From Castellaniella sp049671645 (lineage in GTDB: Bacteria > Pseudomonadota > Gammaproteobacteria > Burkholderiales > Burkholderiaceae_B): a stretch of DNA of 64,000 bases. The notes under the pieces were generated by a model, which saw nothing but the letters and a program-made list of their open reading frames with translations, was not told the origin of the DNA and ran no database searches. Positions 27,215 through 36,130 of this stretch are shown here, piece by piece (the first letter of the stretch is position 1; every line of letters begins with the position of its first letter). A program made the translations under genes and the position numbers. Location: the NCBI RefSeq assembly GCF_049671645.1, contig NZ_JBATVG010000019.1:248001-312000 (forward strand). Direction: 5' to 3'.

Positions 27215-29389
27215 ATGACCGATCGCATTTCCAGCCATGGACTCCAGGTCGCAGCGGTGCTGCACCAGTTCCTCGAACAGGAAGCTCTGCCCGGCACGGG
27301 GGTTCAACCCGCCGCCTTCTGGGAAGGGCTGGCCGCCATCGTGCATGATCTGGCCCCGAAAAACCGCGCCCTGCTGGCCGAACGCGACCGCATCCAGGCC
27401 GCCATGGACGACTGGTACGGCAAGCATCCCGGCCCGGTCGCCGACCCGGCCGCCTACCGCGCCTTCCTGCACCAGATCGGCTACCTGAAAGACGCCCCCG
27501 CCAAGGTCGCCGTCACCACGGCCAACGTCGACACGGAAATCACGCAACAGGCCGGCCCGCAACTGGTCGTGCCGGTCATGAACGCCCGCTATGCCCTGAA
27601 CGCCGCCAACGCGCGCTGGGGCAGCCTGTACGATGCCCTGTACGGCACCGACGCCATCCCCGATACCGACGGCGCCGCCCGCACCGGCGGCTACAACCCG
27701 GTGCGCGGCGCGCGCGTCATCGCCTTCGCCCGCCAGTTCCTGGACGACAGCATCGCCCTGGCCCAGGGTTCGCACCGCGACGCCACCGGCTATGCGGTCG
27801 TCGACGGCGCGCTGCAGGTCACCCTGAAGGACGGCAGCGCCACCGGCCTGGCCAAGGCCGACGCCTTCCTGGGCCACCGCGGCGATGCGTCCGCCCCCGA
27901 CGCGCTGGTGTTCCTCCACAACGGCCTGCACTTTGAAATCCAGTTCGACGCGAACCACCCCATCGGCAAGACCGATGCCGCCCACATCAAGGACGTCGTC
28001 GTCGAATCGGCCCTGACCACCATCATGGACTGCGAAGACTCGATCGCCGCCGTGGATGCCGACGACAAGGTCGTCGCCTACCGCAACTGGCTGGGCCTGA
28101 TGAAGGGCGATCTGTCCGAAGACCTGGTCAAGGGCGGCAAGACCATCACCCGCCGCCTGAATCCGGACCGCGAATACGTCGCGCGCGACGGCGGCACGGC
28201 CAGCCTGCACGGCCGCTCCCTGATGTTCGTGCGCAACGTCGGCCACCTGATGAGCAACCCGGCCATCCTGGACCGCGACGGCCATGAAATCCCCGAAGGC
28301 ATTCTGGACGCCGTCTGCACGTCGCTGTGCGCCATCCCCGACCTGAAGGCGCGCAAGAATTCCCGCACCGGGTCCATCTACATCGTCAAGCCGAAAATGC
28401 ACGGCCCCGACGAGGTTGCCTTCGCCAGCGAAATCTTCGCCCGCGTGGAACAGCTGCTGGGCCTGGCGCCCAACACGATCAAGATGGGCATCATGGACGA
28501 AGAGCGCCGCACCAGCGTCAACCTGAAAGCCTGCATTGCCGCCGCCACCAAGCGCGTAGTGTTCATCAACACCGGCTTCCTGGACCGCACGGGCGACGAA
28601 CTGCACACCTCCATGCGCGCCGGCGTCATGGTGCGCAAGCACGACATGAAGTCCCAGGCATGGATCCAGGCCTACGAACTGAACAACGTGCAGACCGGCC
28701 TGGAATGCGGCCTGCGCGGCCACGCCCAGATCGGCAAGGGCATGTGGGCCATGCCGGACCTGATGGCCGCCATGCTCGAACAGAAGGTCGGCCAGCTCAA
28801 GGCCGGCGGCAACACCGCCTGGGTGCCGTCGCCCACCGCCGCCACGCTGCACGCGCTGCACTACCACCAGGTCGACGTGGTCGAAGTGCAAAAATCCCTG
28901 GAAGGCCGCCACGAGGACTACACCGATCGCATCCTGACCGTGCCGGTCACCGGCGCCCCCACCTGGACGCCCAAGCAGATCCAGCAGGAACTGGACAATA
29001 ACTGCCAGGGCATCCTGGGCTACGTCGTGCGCTGGATCGACCAGGGCGTGGGCTGCTCGAAAGTCCCCGACATCCACGACGTGGGCCTGATGGAAGACCG
29101 CGCCACGCTGCGGATTTCCAGCCAGCACATCGTCAACTGGCTGCTGCACGGCGTCACCCACCGCGCGCAGGTCGAAGAAACCCTGCGCCGCATGGCCGCC
29201 GTGGTGGACAAGCAAAACGCCGGGGACGCCGCCTACGAGCCCATGGACGGCCATTTCGACACGTCCTGCGCCTTCAAGGCCGCCAGCGACCTGATCTTCA
29301 AGGGCCTGGAACAGCCCAACGGCTACACCGAACCGCTGCTGCACCACTGGCGTCAGGTGAAAAAGGCGGAACAGGCCGCGAAGGCCTGA
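27215..29389 (+). CDS. glcB: Malate synthase G
   Basis: A 724-residue malate synthase G, condensing glyoxylate with acetyl-CoA. Visible blocks are ALNAANARWGSLYDALYGTD, the MDCEDSIAAVDADDKV segment with active-site acidic residues near 270, RSLMFVRNVGHLM, IYIVKPKMHGPDEV with the catalytic-loop region, and TAWVPSPTAATLHALHYH. Length matches E. coli GlcB (723). It has its own candidate promoter, offering a second fate for glyoxylate beside gcl. Confidence 0.97.
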   Translation: MTDRISSHGLQVAAVLHQFLEQEALPGTGVQPAAFWEGLAAIVHDLAPKNRALLAERDRIQAAMDDWYGKHPGPVADPAAYRAFLHQIGYLKDAPAKVAVTTANVDTEITQQAGPQLVVPVMNARYALNAANARWGSLYDALYGTDAIPDTDGAARTGGYNPVRGARVIAFARQFLDDSIALAQGSHRDATGYAVVDGALQVTLKDGSATGLAKADAFLGHRGDASAPDALVFLHNGLHFEIQFDANHPIGKTDAAHIKDVVVESALTTIMDCEDSIAAVDADDKVVAYRNWLGLMKGDLSEDLVKGGKTITRRLNPDREYVARDGGTASLHGRSLMFVRNVGHLMSNPAILDRDGHEIPEGILDAVCTSLCAIPDLKARKNSRTGSIYIVKPKMHGPDEVAFASEIFARVEQLLGLAPNTIKMGIMDEERRTSVNLKACIAAATKRVVFINTGFLDRTGDELHTSMRAGVMVRKHDMKSQAWIQAYELNNVQTGLECGLRGHAQIGKGMWAMPDLMAAMLEQKVGQLKAGGNTAWVPSPTAATLHALHYHQVDVVEVQKSLEGRHEDYTDRILTVPVTGAPTWTPKQIQQELDNNCQGILGYVVRWIDQGVGCSKVPDIHDVGLMEDRATLRISSQHIVNWLLHGVTHRAQVEETLRRMAAVVDKQNAGDAAYEPMDGHFDTSCAFKAASDLIFKGLEQPNGYTEPLLHHWRQVKKAEQAAKA

Positions 29390-29450
29390 GGCCGCGAAGG
29401 CCCCTTCGGGCCGGTCGGGCCCAGCCGGCCGGCCCTCGACGGGCCACCGC

Positions 29451-29492
29451 AAAAAAAACGCCGCTGCACCGGATGCAGCGGCGTTTTTTTTT
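29451..29492. terminator. Bidirectional terminator between glcB and the MetE-like gene
   Basis: A perfect 12-bp stem, AACGCCGCTGCA and TGCAGCGGCGTT, with a 5-base loop. An A run (29451-29458) on one side and a T run (29484-29492) on the other let it act for both converging genes. Confidence 0.9.
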
Positions 29493-29548
29493 GCGTGGCG
29501 CCCCAGCGTCAGGGCGACATCGGCGCCGGGATCACCCGGCCGCAGCGT

Positions 29549-30670
29549 TCAGGCGTCGCCCCAGACCTCGCGGGCGGTTTCCACCACCAGCCGCAGCTTG
29601 TTGCGCTGGTCCTCGACGGCCACGTTATTGCCGTGCACCGTGCTCGAAAAACCGCATTGCGGCGACAAGGCAAGCTGCTCCAGCGGCGCATGGCGCGCCG
29701 CCTCGTCGATGCGGCGCTTCAGGTCGTCCTTGGATTCCAGGGCGCCGAACTTCGTCGTCACCAGGCCCAGCACCACGATCTTGCCGGGCGGCAGATAGCG
29801 CAGGGGCCGGAAATCGCCGCTGCGGTCGTCGTCGTATTCCATGAAATACGCATCCAGGTGCATTTCCGACAGCAGGGCCTCAGCCACCGGCTCGTAGTTG
29901 CCCTCGGCCGCATAGGTGCTCTTGAAATTGCCCCGGCACAGGTGCATGGCCAGCACCATGCCCTCGGGCTTGCGCGCCACCACCCGGTTGATGAAGTTGG
30001 CGTAGCGGTGCGGCAATTCATCCGGATCGTCGCCGCGCGCCTTGGCCGCCTCGCGCATGCGTCCATCGCACAGATAGGCCAGGTTGGTATCGTCCATCTG
30101 CACATAGCGGCAACCGGCGTCGTACAGGCTGCGCAGTTCCTGGCCGTAGGCCTCGGCCACGTCTTCGTAGAAGGCGGGGTCGAGCTCAGGGTAGGCCACG
30201 GCGTCGATGCCGGCGCGCCCGCCCCGGAAATGCAGCATGGTGGGCGAGGGAATCGTGACCTTGGGCGTGTGGCCCGCCGACACCTGACCGGCCAGATACT
30301 CGAAGTCGGCGCGCTGGATGTCGCGCGCATGGCGCACCTTGCCGGTCACCAGGATCGATGGCGGCGCAAGGTGTTCCTTGCCGTCCTGCCCCGTCACGAC
30401 CTTGGGGTCGTCGGTGGTCACGCCGTCGAGCTGCCGCAGGAAATCCAGGTGGAAGAACGTGCGGCGAAATTCGCCGTCCGTCACGGATTTCAGGCCGACG
30501 TCCTCCTGGAAGCGGACGACTTCGGCAATGGCACGGTCCTCGACGGCGCGCAGGGCGGCGGCGTCGATCTCGCCCTTGGCATGGCGCTCGCGCGCCTCGA
30601 GCAGATACACGGGTCGCAGGAAGCTGCCGACATGGTCGGCGCGAAACGGCGGGACGGTGCGTATGGACAT
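29549..30670 (-). CDS. Cobalamin-independent methionine synthase (MetE C-terminal) family protein
   Basis: A 373-residue UROD/MetE-like barrel protein, equal to the catalytic C-terminal half of MetE (YxjG/YxjH-type single-domain form). FRADHVGSFLRP at the start, VTDGEFRRTFFHLDF, YVQMDDTNLAYLCD, the zinc-site segments MHLCRGN and SPQCGFSS are present. It probably transfers a methyl group to homocysteine or a related thiol; the methyl donor is not clear. No N-terminal MetE domain is encoded nearby. Confidence 0.85.
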   Translation of the reverse strand: MSIRTVPPFRADHVGSFLRPVYLLEARERHAKGEIDAAALRAVEDRAIAEVVRFQEDVGLKSVTDGEFRRTFFHLDFLRQLDGVTTDDPKVVTGQDGKEHLAPPSILVTGKVRHARDIQRADFEYLAGQVSAGHTPKVTIPSPTMLHFRGGRAGIDAVAYPELDPAFYEDVAEAYGQELRSLYDAGCRYVQMDDTNLAYLCDGRMREAAKARGDDPDELPHRYANFINRVVARKPEGMVLAMHLCRGNFKSTYAAEGNYEPVAEALLSEMHLDAYFMEYDDDRSGDFRPLRYLPPGKIVVLGLVTTKFGALESKDDLKRRIDEAARHAPLEQLALSPQCGFSSTVHGNNVAVEDQRNKLRLVVETAREVWGDA

Positions 30671-30785
30671 CGAAGTCTCCTTGATCGGAAAAGTTCAGTG
30701 TACTTAATAACCGGCCCGACGGGCTACGCCCGGCCCGCGACGCGCCGGCCGGGGCGGCGCGGCGGCCCGATGCCCCGAAACCGGA

Positions 30786-31976
30786 CTAGCCGCGTACCTG
30801 CTTGATCAGCGCATCCAGCCAGGCCAGCATGGTGTCGATTTCTTCGGCCGACACGTTCAGGGCCGGCATGAAGCGCAGCAGATTGCCGCGCGGGGCATTC
30901 AGCAACAGCCCCTCGGGAGCCCGGTCGCGGGCGGCTGCCACCAGGGCCGGGCCGTCGTCGCGGTCCATGATCAGCGCGCGCAGCAGACCCGCGCCACGTT
31001 CACCCTGCATTCCCCATTTTTCGGAAAGCGCCATCAGGCCGTTTGACAACCGGCGGGCGCGTTCGTTGACCGATTCCATGAAGCCGGGCGCGGCCAGAGT
31101 ATCGAATACCGCCACGCCAACCGCGGTCATCAGCGGATTGCCGTTATAGGTGCCGCCCTGGTCGCCAGGTTCGAAGCAGCTGACCGCTTCGCGGGCGCAC
31201 AGCGCCGACAGCGGAACGCCGCCGCCGATGCCCTTGCCCAGCGTCATGATGTCGGGTTCGATGCCGGCATGCTGATAGGCGAACATCCGGCCGGTGCGGC
31301 CCATGCCGGTCTGCACCTCGTCCACGATCAGCAGCAGCCCCTGTTCCCGGGTCAGCGCGCGCAGGCCCTGCAGGAATTCGCGGGTAGCGGGGATGACGCC
31401 GGCCTCGCCCTGAACGGGTTCCAGCATCACGGCCACGGTCTGGTCATCGATCAGCGCGCGGACGGAATCCAGATCGTTCAGGTCGGCCTTGGGGAAGCCA
31501 TCGACCTGCGGAGCGAATTTCGTGTCCCAGCCCGCCTTGCCCGACGCGGACATGGTCGCCAGCGTGCGGCCGTGAAAGCTGTGGTCGAAGGTGATGATCT
31601 TGTAGGCGCCCTTGCGATGCAATTGCCCCCATTTGCGGGCCAGCTTGATCGCGCCTTCATTGGCTTCGGCGCCGCTGTTGGCGAAGAACACGCGATCGAA
31701 GCAGGACGCATCCACGATGCGCTTGGCCAGATCGATGGACGGCTGGTTGTAGAAGGCCGGCGAGGGATTGATCAGCGCACGCGATTGCCGCGACAGAGCG
31801 TCGATCATGGGAGCCGGATTATGCCCCAGGCAATTCACCGCCCAGCCCTGGATGAAATCCAGATACTGTTTGCCGGCACTGTCCTGCAGCCAGGACCCCT
31901 GGCCGCTGACGAACACCAGTTCGGGACGCGACGTAATTTCCATCAGGGCGTTGATCCCTGCACGATCAATGGTCAT
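30786..31976 (-). CDS. argD: Acetylornithine aminotransferase family protein (class III, PLP)
   Basis: A 396-residue class-III aminotransferase close to ArgD. LDFIQGWAVNCLGHNPAPM, NSGAEANEGAIKLARKWG, FDHSFHGRTLATM, the VDEVQTGMGRTG stretch with the cofactor-binding Asp, and the PLP lysine in LGKGIGGGVPLSAL are seen. The ATG at 31976 is preferred (TGGAAA upstream); an upstream in-frame TTG at 32003 is less likely. Acetylornithine is the best guess, but related omega-transaminases cannot be excluded. Confidence 0.82.
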   Translation of the reverse strand: MTIDRAGINALMEITSRPELVFVSGQGSWLQDSAGKQYLDFIQGWAVNCLGHNPAPMIDALSRQSRALINPSPAFYNQPSIDLAKRIVDASCFDRVFFANSGAEANEGAIKLARKWGQLHRKGAYKIITFDHSFHGRTLATMSASGKAGWDTKFAPQVDGFPKADLNDLDSVRALIDDQTVAVMLEPVQGEAGVIPATREFLQGLRALTREQGLLLIVDEVQTGMGRTGRMFAYQHAGIEPDIMTLGKGIGGGVPLSALCAREAVSCFEPGDQGGTYNGNPLMTAVGVAVFDTLAAPGFMESVNERARRLSNGLMALSEKWGMQGERGAGLLRALIMDRDDGPALVAAARDRAPEGLLLNAPRGNLLRFMPALNVSAEEIDTMLAWLDALIKQVRG

Positions 31977-32014
31977 GGGTATGATTTCCAGTCGAAACGC
32001 CAAAAAACATTATT

Positions 32015-32908
32015 CTAGGCCGCTTGCGCGCGGTTCCGAAGCCAGGCGGCCCACCGGGCGCCAAACAGATTGACCGTCAGTCCGATCAATACCACACCAC
32101 CGCCCAGCCACTGCCAGAACCCCAGCCGCTCGCCCAGGATCCAGTCGGCGCACAACAGCCCCACCACGGGGATCAGCAGGCTGAGCGGCGCCACGCGGGC
32201 CACCGGATGGCGCGCCAGCAAGCGCCCCCACAGCACATACCCCACCAGCGTCGCCACGCCCGACAGATACACCACCACGCCGACCCCCCGCCAGCTGACG
32301 CTCGTCAGGCCGGCCACGATGCGATCCGGCCCCTCGAAGACCGCCGAAAGCAGCAGGAACGGGATGGGCGGCAGCAAGGCCCCCCACACCACCATCGACA
32401 GCATGCGCACCTGTCCGGCGCACTTCAGGACGATGTTGCCGCAGGCCCAGCTGAACGCCGCCAGCAGCGTCAGCAGAAAGCCCACCAGGGGCACCGCGGT
32501 CGAATCCGCCCCCATGTCCAGCAGCGCCAGGCCGACGATCGCCAGGCCGATGCCCAGCACATGATGCAGCCGCACCGCCTCGTGCAGCACCAGAGCGGCG
32601 ATGGCCACCGTGAAAAACGCCTGCGCCTGCAGCACCAGGGATGCCAGCCCCGCCGGCATGCCCAGATAGATGGCCAGGAACAGGAAGACGAACTGCCCCA
32701 GGCAGATGGTGGCCCCATAGGCCGCCACGTAACGCCAGGACACGGCCGGACGCGGCACGAAGAACACCGCCGGGAAGGCCACGAACAGGAAACGCAAGGC
32801 CCCCAGCAGCATCGGCGGGAACTCGTCCACCCCGAACTTGATGACGACGAAATTGGCGCCCCAGACCACAATCACGATCAACGCGGCCAGGATGTCTTTG
32901 AAAGGCAT
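32015..32908 (-). CDS. EamA/DMT-family transporter
   Basis: A 297-residue ten-helix membrane protein with two EamA repeats (ALIVIVVWGANFVVIKFG and LLTLLAAFSWACGNIVLKCAG). It is similar in type to YdeD/RhaT-like metabolite exporters. It lies upstream of and co-directional with the argD-like gene. The substrate is unknown. Confidence 0.85.
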   Translation of the reverse strand: MPFKDILAALIVIVVWGANFVVIKFGVDEFPPMLLGALRFLFVAFPAVFFVPRPAVSWRYVAAYGATICLGQFVFLFLAIYLGMPAGLASLVLQAQAFFTVAIAALVLHEAVRLHHVLGIGLAIVGLALLDMGADSTAVPLVGFLLTLLAAFSWACGNIVLKCAGQVRMLSMVVWGALLPPIPFLLLSAVFEGPDRIVAGLTSVSWRGVGVVVYLSGVATLVGYVLWGRLLARHPVARVAPLSLLIPVVGLLCADWILGERLGFWQWLGGGVVLIGLTVNLFGARWAAWLRNRAQAA

Positions 32909-33093
32909 GGGGTCTCCAGCAGGGACAGGTCAGAGATGCACGGGAACCCTGCCATGCTACGGCATTTTTGACCGGGATCAGGGCGTGCCGAAGATCAATT
33001 TTCCCGGCCGCGCAAAATCGGGAGAACGACAGCGATGGCCGCCCGCCCCATGGCCGCCCCCGCATCCGATTAGAATGACCGTTCCCCTGCCCA

Positions 33094-33987
33094 ATGACCG
33101 CACTGCCCGCCACCATGTCCCTGGCCATCCACAGCCTGTACAGCTACCCCGTCAAATCCTGCGCGGGCATCCGCCACGAACGCATCCGCGTCAGCGGCGC
33201 AGGACTGGAATACGACCGCCACTGGGTCATCGTCGACGACCGGGGCATCTTCATGACCCAGCGCCAGCACCCCCGCATGGTGCTGATCCAGCCCGCGCCC
33301 CAGCCCGATGGCGTCTGGCTCAAGGCCCCCGGCCAGCCGGACTGCTTCGCGCCGGTCACAGGAAGCGATCGGGCCGCAGTCCCGGTCGCCATCTGGGGAA
33401 CGGAAACCGTGGGGGCCGACCAGGGCGACGAAGTCGCGCGCTGGCTCAGCGATTTCCTGGGCGCGCCGTGCCGCCTGCTGCATGTCCATCCCCAGGCGCA
33501 CCGCCTGGCCAGCATGCGCCACGTGACGCAATGGATCCAGACTCACCCCGACTGGCCGCAATCCTTCCTGCCGGTGGACCGGCACGCCTTCGCGTTCGCC
33601 GACGGCTTTCCGTTCCTGGTCACCAACCAGCACTCGCTGGATGAACTGAACGGCCAGTTGGCGGACGGCGGCCATGACCCGGTGGATATGATCCGCTTCC
33701 GACCCAACATCGTGCTGCAGGGGCTGGAGCCCTATGACGAGGACCACCTGGCGGGGTTTCGCACCGCAGGCCTGGGATTCGCCTTCGTGAAAGCCTGCGC
33801 CCGCTGCCCCATCCCGAACGTCGATCCCCGTACCGGGGAAACCGCCCCCGAACCAGGCCGCACGCTGGCGCGGCACCGCCAATTCGAACAAGGCGTGCTG
33901 TTCGGCATGAATGCCATCGCCGCCCTGCCGGACGGCGATCATTGGCTCCAGGCGGGCGACGAAATCGAACCGGAATTCGATTTCTGA
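33094..33987 (+). CDS. MOSC-domain protein (YcbX-like)
   Basis: A 297-residue protein with an N-terminal MOSC beta-barrel (IHSLYSYPVKSCAGI, DRHWVIVDDRGIFMTQRQ) and a C-terminal MOSC domain with the PIPNVDPRTGE motif and Cys in KACARCPI. YcbX-type proteins act in molybdenum-cofactor-dependent detoxification of N-hydroxylated compounds; unlike E. coli YcbX there is no C-terminal 2Fe-2S ferredoxin domain. A second start at 33115 is possible. Confidence 0.87.
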   Translation: MTALPATMSLAIHSLYSYPVKSCAGIRHERIRVSGAGLEYDRHWVIVDDRGIFMTQRQHPRMVLIQPAPQPDGVWLKAPGQPDCFAPVTGSDRAAVPVAIWGTETVGADQGDEVARWLSDFLGAPCRLLHVHPQAHRLASMRHVTQWIQTHPDWPQSFLPVDRHAFAFADGFPFLVTNQHSLDELNGQLADGGHDPVDMIRFRPNIVLQGLEPYDEDHLAGFRTAGLGFAFVKACARCPIPNVDPRTGETAPEPGRTLARHRQFEQGVLFGMNAIAALPDGDHWLQAGDEIEPEFDF

Positions 33988-33992
33988 TCCAG

Positions 33993-34901
33993 TCACGCCC
34001 CCTGCCCCGCCAGCAGGATGACAGCGCGACGATAGCCCGCGCACGCCGCCAAGGCCCGGGAGGCCGGATCCCCCGCAAGCCGGGCGATGGGCCGGCGGTC
34101 CGCATCCCTGCGCGCCATGTCCAGAAACCGGGCGGGCAGGCCGCACTCATGCACCAGCACATCGGCCTCGTTCATCGCCCGTAATTCATCGAGCGTCAAG
34201 CGCCCCGGTTCCTCCGGGAAAACCGTGATCCACGTCACACGGCGCTCCAACGGCGCCTCCCCGGTTGCCGCTGCCGCCACGCGGTTGCGCAGGCGCTGTT
34301 CCGCCCCCGTCGAATCCCCCCGGCGCAATTGCGCCAGCACAGGACCGTCATACAACCAGTCATAGAACCGACAGCGGGCCCCGGGATCCGGATAGGCTTG
34401 GCGGATGGCCTGGCGATGCTGTCCCGCCAGCGCCGCCAGCTCACCCAGGGAGGCATCGAACAGCGCCTCCATCTGTTCCCGCACACGCCGGGCCAGGACC
34501 GGGGCGACGCCCGACGAGGACACCGCGATCACCAAGGGTGATCGATCGACCACGGCGGGCACCTGGAACGAGGACAGGACCGGATCATCCACGACATTGG
34601 CCAGCACGTTGCGCTCGTCCGCCGCGGCTTTCACCTGCGCATTGACCCGGCGGTCACCGGTTGCCGCAATGACCAGCCAGACGGCAGCCAGCCAGCCGGG
34701 ATCGAACGGCCCCGGCAAATGCGCCAGACAGCCGTCATCCGCCCAGTGCCGCAGCGTCGCCGTCAGGCGCGGCGCACCCACCAGGACCTTCGCGCCGCAT
34801 CTCAGCAGCGACCGCACCTTGCGCTCCGCGACGCTGCCACCGCCCACCACCAGGCCCCTGCGCCCCGCCAGATCGGCGAACAGCGGATAGAGCGGCTTCA
34901 T
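33993..34901 (-). CDS. cysG: Siroheme synthase N-terminal domain (precorrin-2 dehydrogenase/ferrochelatase) with vestigial SUMT tail
   Basis: A 302-residue protein. Residues 1-~215 match CysG-B: YPLFADLAGRRGLVVGGGSVAERKV with the NAD motif, and NVVDDPVLSSFQVPAVVDR. The last ~85 residues look like the start of the SUMT domain of full CysG (LTLDELRAMNEADVLVHE...FLDMARRDADRRPI resembles LTL-LRALQ-ADVV-YD...LARRDA) but stop early and lack the GAGPGDP motif. The intact SUMT is the separate cobA just upstream, joined by an ATGA overlap. It should oxidise precorrin-2 and insert iron to give siroheme for NirB. Confidence 0.85.
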   Translation of the reverse strand: MKPLYPLFADLAGRRGLVVGGGSVAERKVRSLLRCGAKVLVGAPRLTATLRHWADDGCLAHLPGPFDPGWLAAVWLVIAATGDRRVNAQVKAAADERNVLANVVDDPVLSSFQVPAVVDRSPLVIAVSSSGVAPVLARRVREQMEALFDASLGELAALAGQHRQAIRQAYPDPGARCRFYDWLYDGPVLAQLRRGDSTGAEQRLRNRVAAAATGEAPLERRVTWITVFPEEPGRLTLDELRAMNEADVLVHECGLPARFLDMARRDADRRPIARLAGDPASRALAACAGYRRAVILLAGQGA

Positions 34902-35725
34902 ACCGGGCAGGCCGGCACAGGTTCCTGGCGGCTCCGGGCCCAGGCGACAAGAGCCGGATCCGCGAGCGCGACCACCTGACCCACCACGATCAGGCAGGGC
35001 GACACCAGATCGCAGCGGCGCGCGACCGCCCCCAGGTCCGCCAGAAGACACCGGACCGCGCGCTGCTTCGACGTCGTTCCGCACGCGACGAGCGCGACAG
35101 GCGTCGTCCCGGACAGGCCGTGAAGCATCAGTTCCATTCCCACATGTTCCGCCCGGGACAGCCCCATGTAGAACACCAGGGTGCGTTGCCGGTCCGCCGC
35201 CAAGGCCGTCCAGTCCAGATCGCGCGCATCCTCCTGGCGATGCGCGGCGATCAGGCTGACGCCCCCGGCCAGGTCGCGGTGCGTGAGCGGGATGCCCGTC
35301 GCCGCCGCGCAGCCGGATGCCGCCGTCACCCCGGGGATGATCGACACCGGGATCCCCTGCCGCCGCAATGCGATCATTTCCTCCCCTCCTCGCCCGAAAA
35401 TGAAGGGGTCGCCGCCTTTCAAGCGGACGACATTGCGGCCCGCCCGCGCATGGGCGATCAGCAGGGCGTGGATGCCGTCCTGGGGCACGCTGTGCAGGCC
35501 CGCCCGCTTGCCCACGGAGATTCGCACGACATCCGGACGGCAGTGCGCCAGCAAGGCGGCCGAGGCCAAGCGGTCGTAGATCACTACGTCGGCCGCCTGC
35601 AAGGCGCGCACCCCCTTCACCGTGATCAGGTCGGGATCGCCCGGCCCCGCTCCCACCAGCCAGACATGCCCGGCGTGCCCGGAAGGCATGGGGGGCGCGG
35701 CATTCATCATGGCATCAGGCGGCAT
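34898..35725 (-). CDS. cobA: Uroporphyrinogen-III C-methyltransferase
   Basis: A 275-residue SUMT with VWLVGAGPGDPDLITVKGVRALQAADVVIYDRL split over its first 50 residues, VRLKGGDPFIFGRGGEE near 115 and IIPGVTAASGCAAATGIPLTHRD. It makes precorrin-2 for siroheme. The ATG at 35725 is chosen because GGAGGA precedes it; it overlaps the nirD end by 11 bases. The order nirB-nirD-cobA-cysG(N) ties cofactor supply to nitrite reductase. Confidence 0.92.
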   Translation of the reverse strand: MPPDAMMNAAPPMPSGHAGHVWLVGAGPGDPDLITVKGVRALQAADVVIYDRLASAALLAHCRPDVVRISVGKRAGLHSVPQDGIHALLIAHARAGRNVVRLKGGDPFIFGRGGEEMIALRRQGIPVSIIPGVTAASGCAAATGIPLTHRDLAGGVSLIAAHRQEDARDLDWTALAADRQRTLVFYMGLSRAEHVGMELMLHGLSGTTPVALVACGTTSKQRAVRCLLADLGAVARRCDLVSPCLIVVGQVVALADPALVAWARSRQEPVPACPV

Positions 35726-36122
35726 GATCGCAATCCTCCAAGACATGATCCATCGGGCGGCCCAGGCGCAGGATGCCGTCTCCGCCCAGCCGCGCGGGCC
35801 AGCAGCGGACGCGCACACCGGCATCTTCCAGGCATTCCCCCGTGTCCAGGAAGAAATGCTGCTTGTACATCGGCGAGGCCACCACCGGACGTCCCTGCAG
35901 CTCGCCGACAATGCCTCGGGCCAGCACGGCCGCACCGCTGAACGGGTCGACATGATCGATGGCGAACAGCCCCGCCTCGGTCACGAACACGGCCACCTGC
36001 TCGCCGTGCGCCCGGACGGCCACTCCGGCCTCGGGAATCAGATCCTCCCGACGGCAGACCGCCTGCCAGCCCGAGGAATCGGCCGGGCGCTCCCGGCGGC
36101 GGGAACGATTGGTTTTCATCAT
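35715..36122 (-). CDS. nirD: Nitrite reductase (NADH) small subunit
   Basis: A 135-residue NirD, a Rieske-fold subunit. The stretch WQAVCRREDLIPEAGVAV, FAIDHVDPFSGAAVLARGIVGEL and CLEDAGVRVRCWPARL fit the family. As in other NirD the classical Rieske Cys/His ligands are not both present. Start is at 36122 or 36119, with GAGGGACAGG just before and the nirB stop 9 bases upstream. Confidence 0.92.
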   Translation of the reverse strand: MMKTNRSRRRERPADSSGWQAVCRREDLIPEAGVAVRAHGEQVAVFVTEAGLFAIDHVDPFSGAAVLARGIVGELQGRPVVASPMYKQHFFLDTGECLEDAGVRVRCWPARLGGDGILRLGRPMDHVLEDCDHAA

Positions 36123-36130
36123 CCTGTCCC

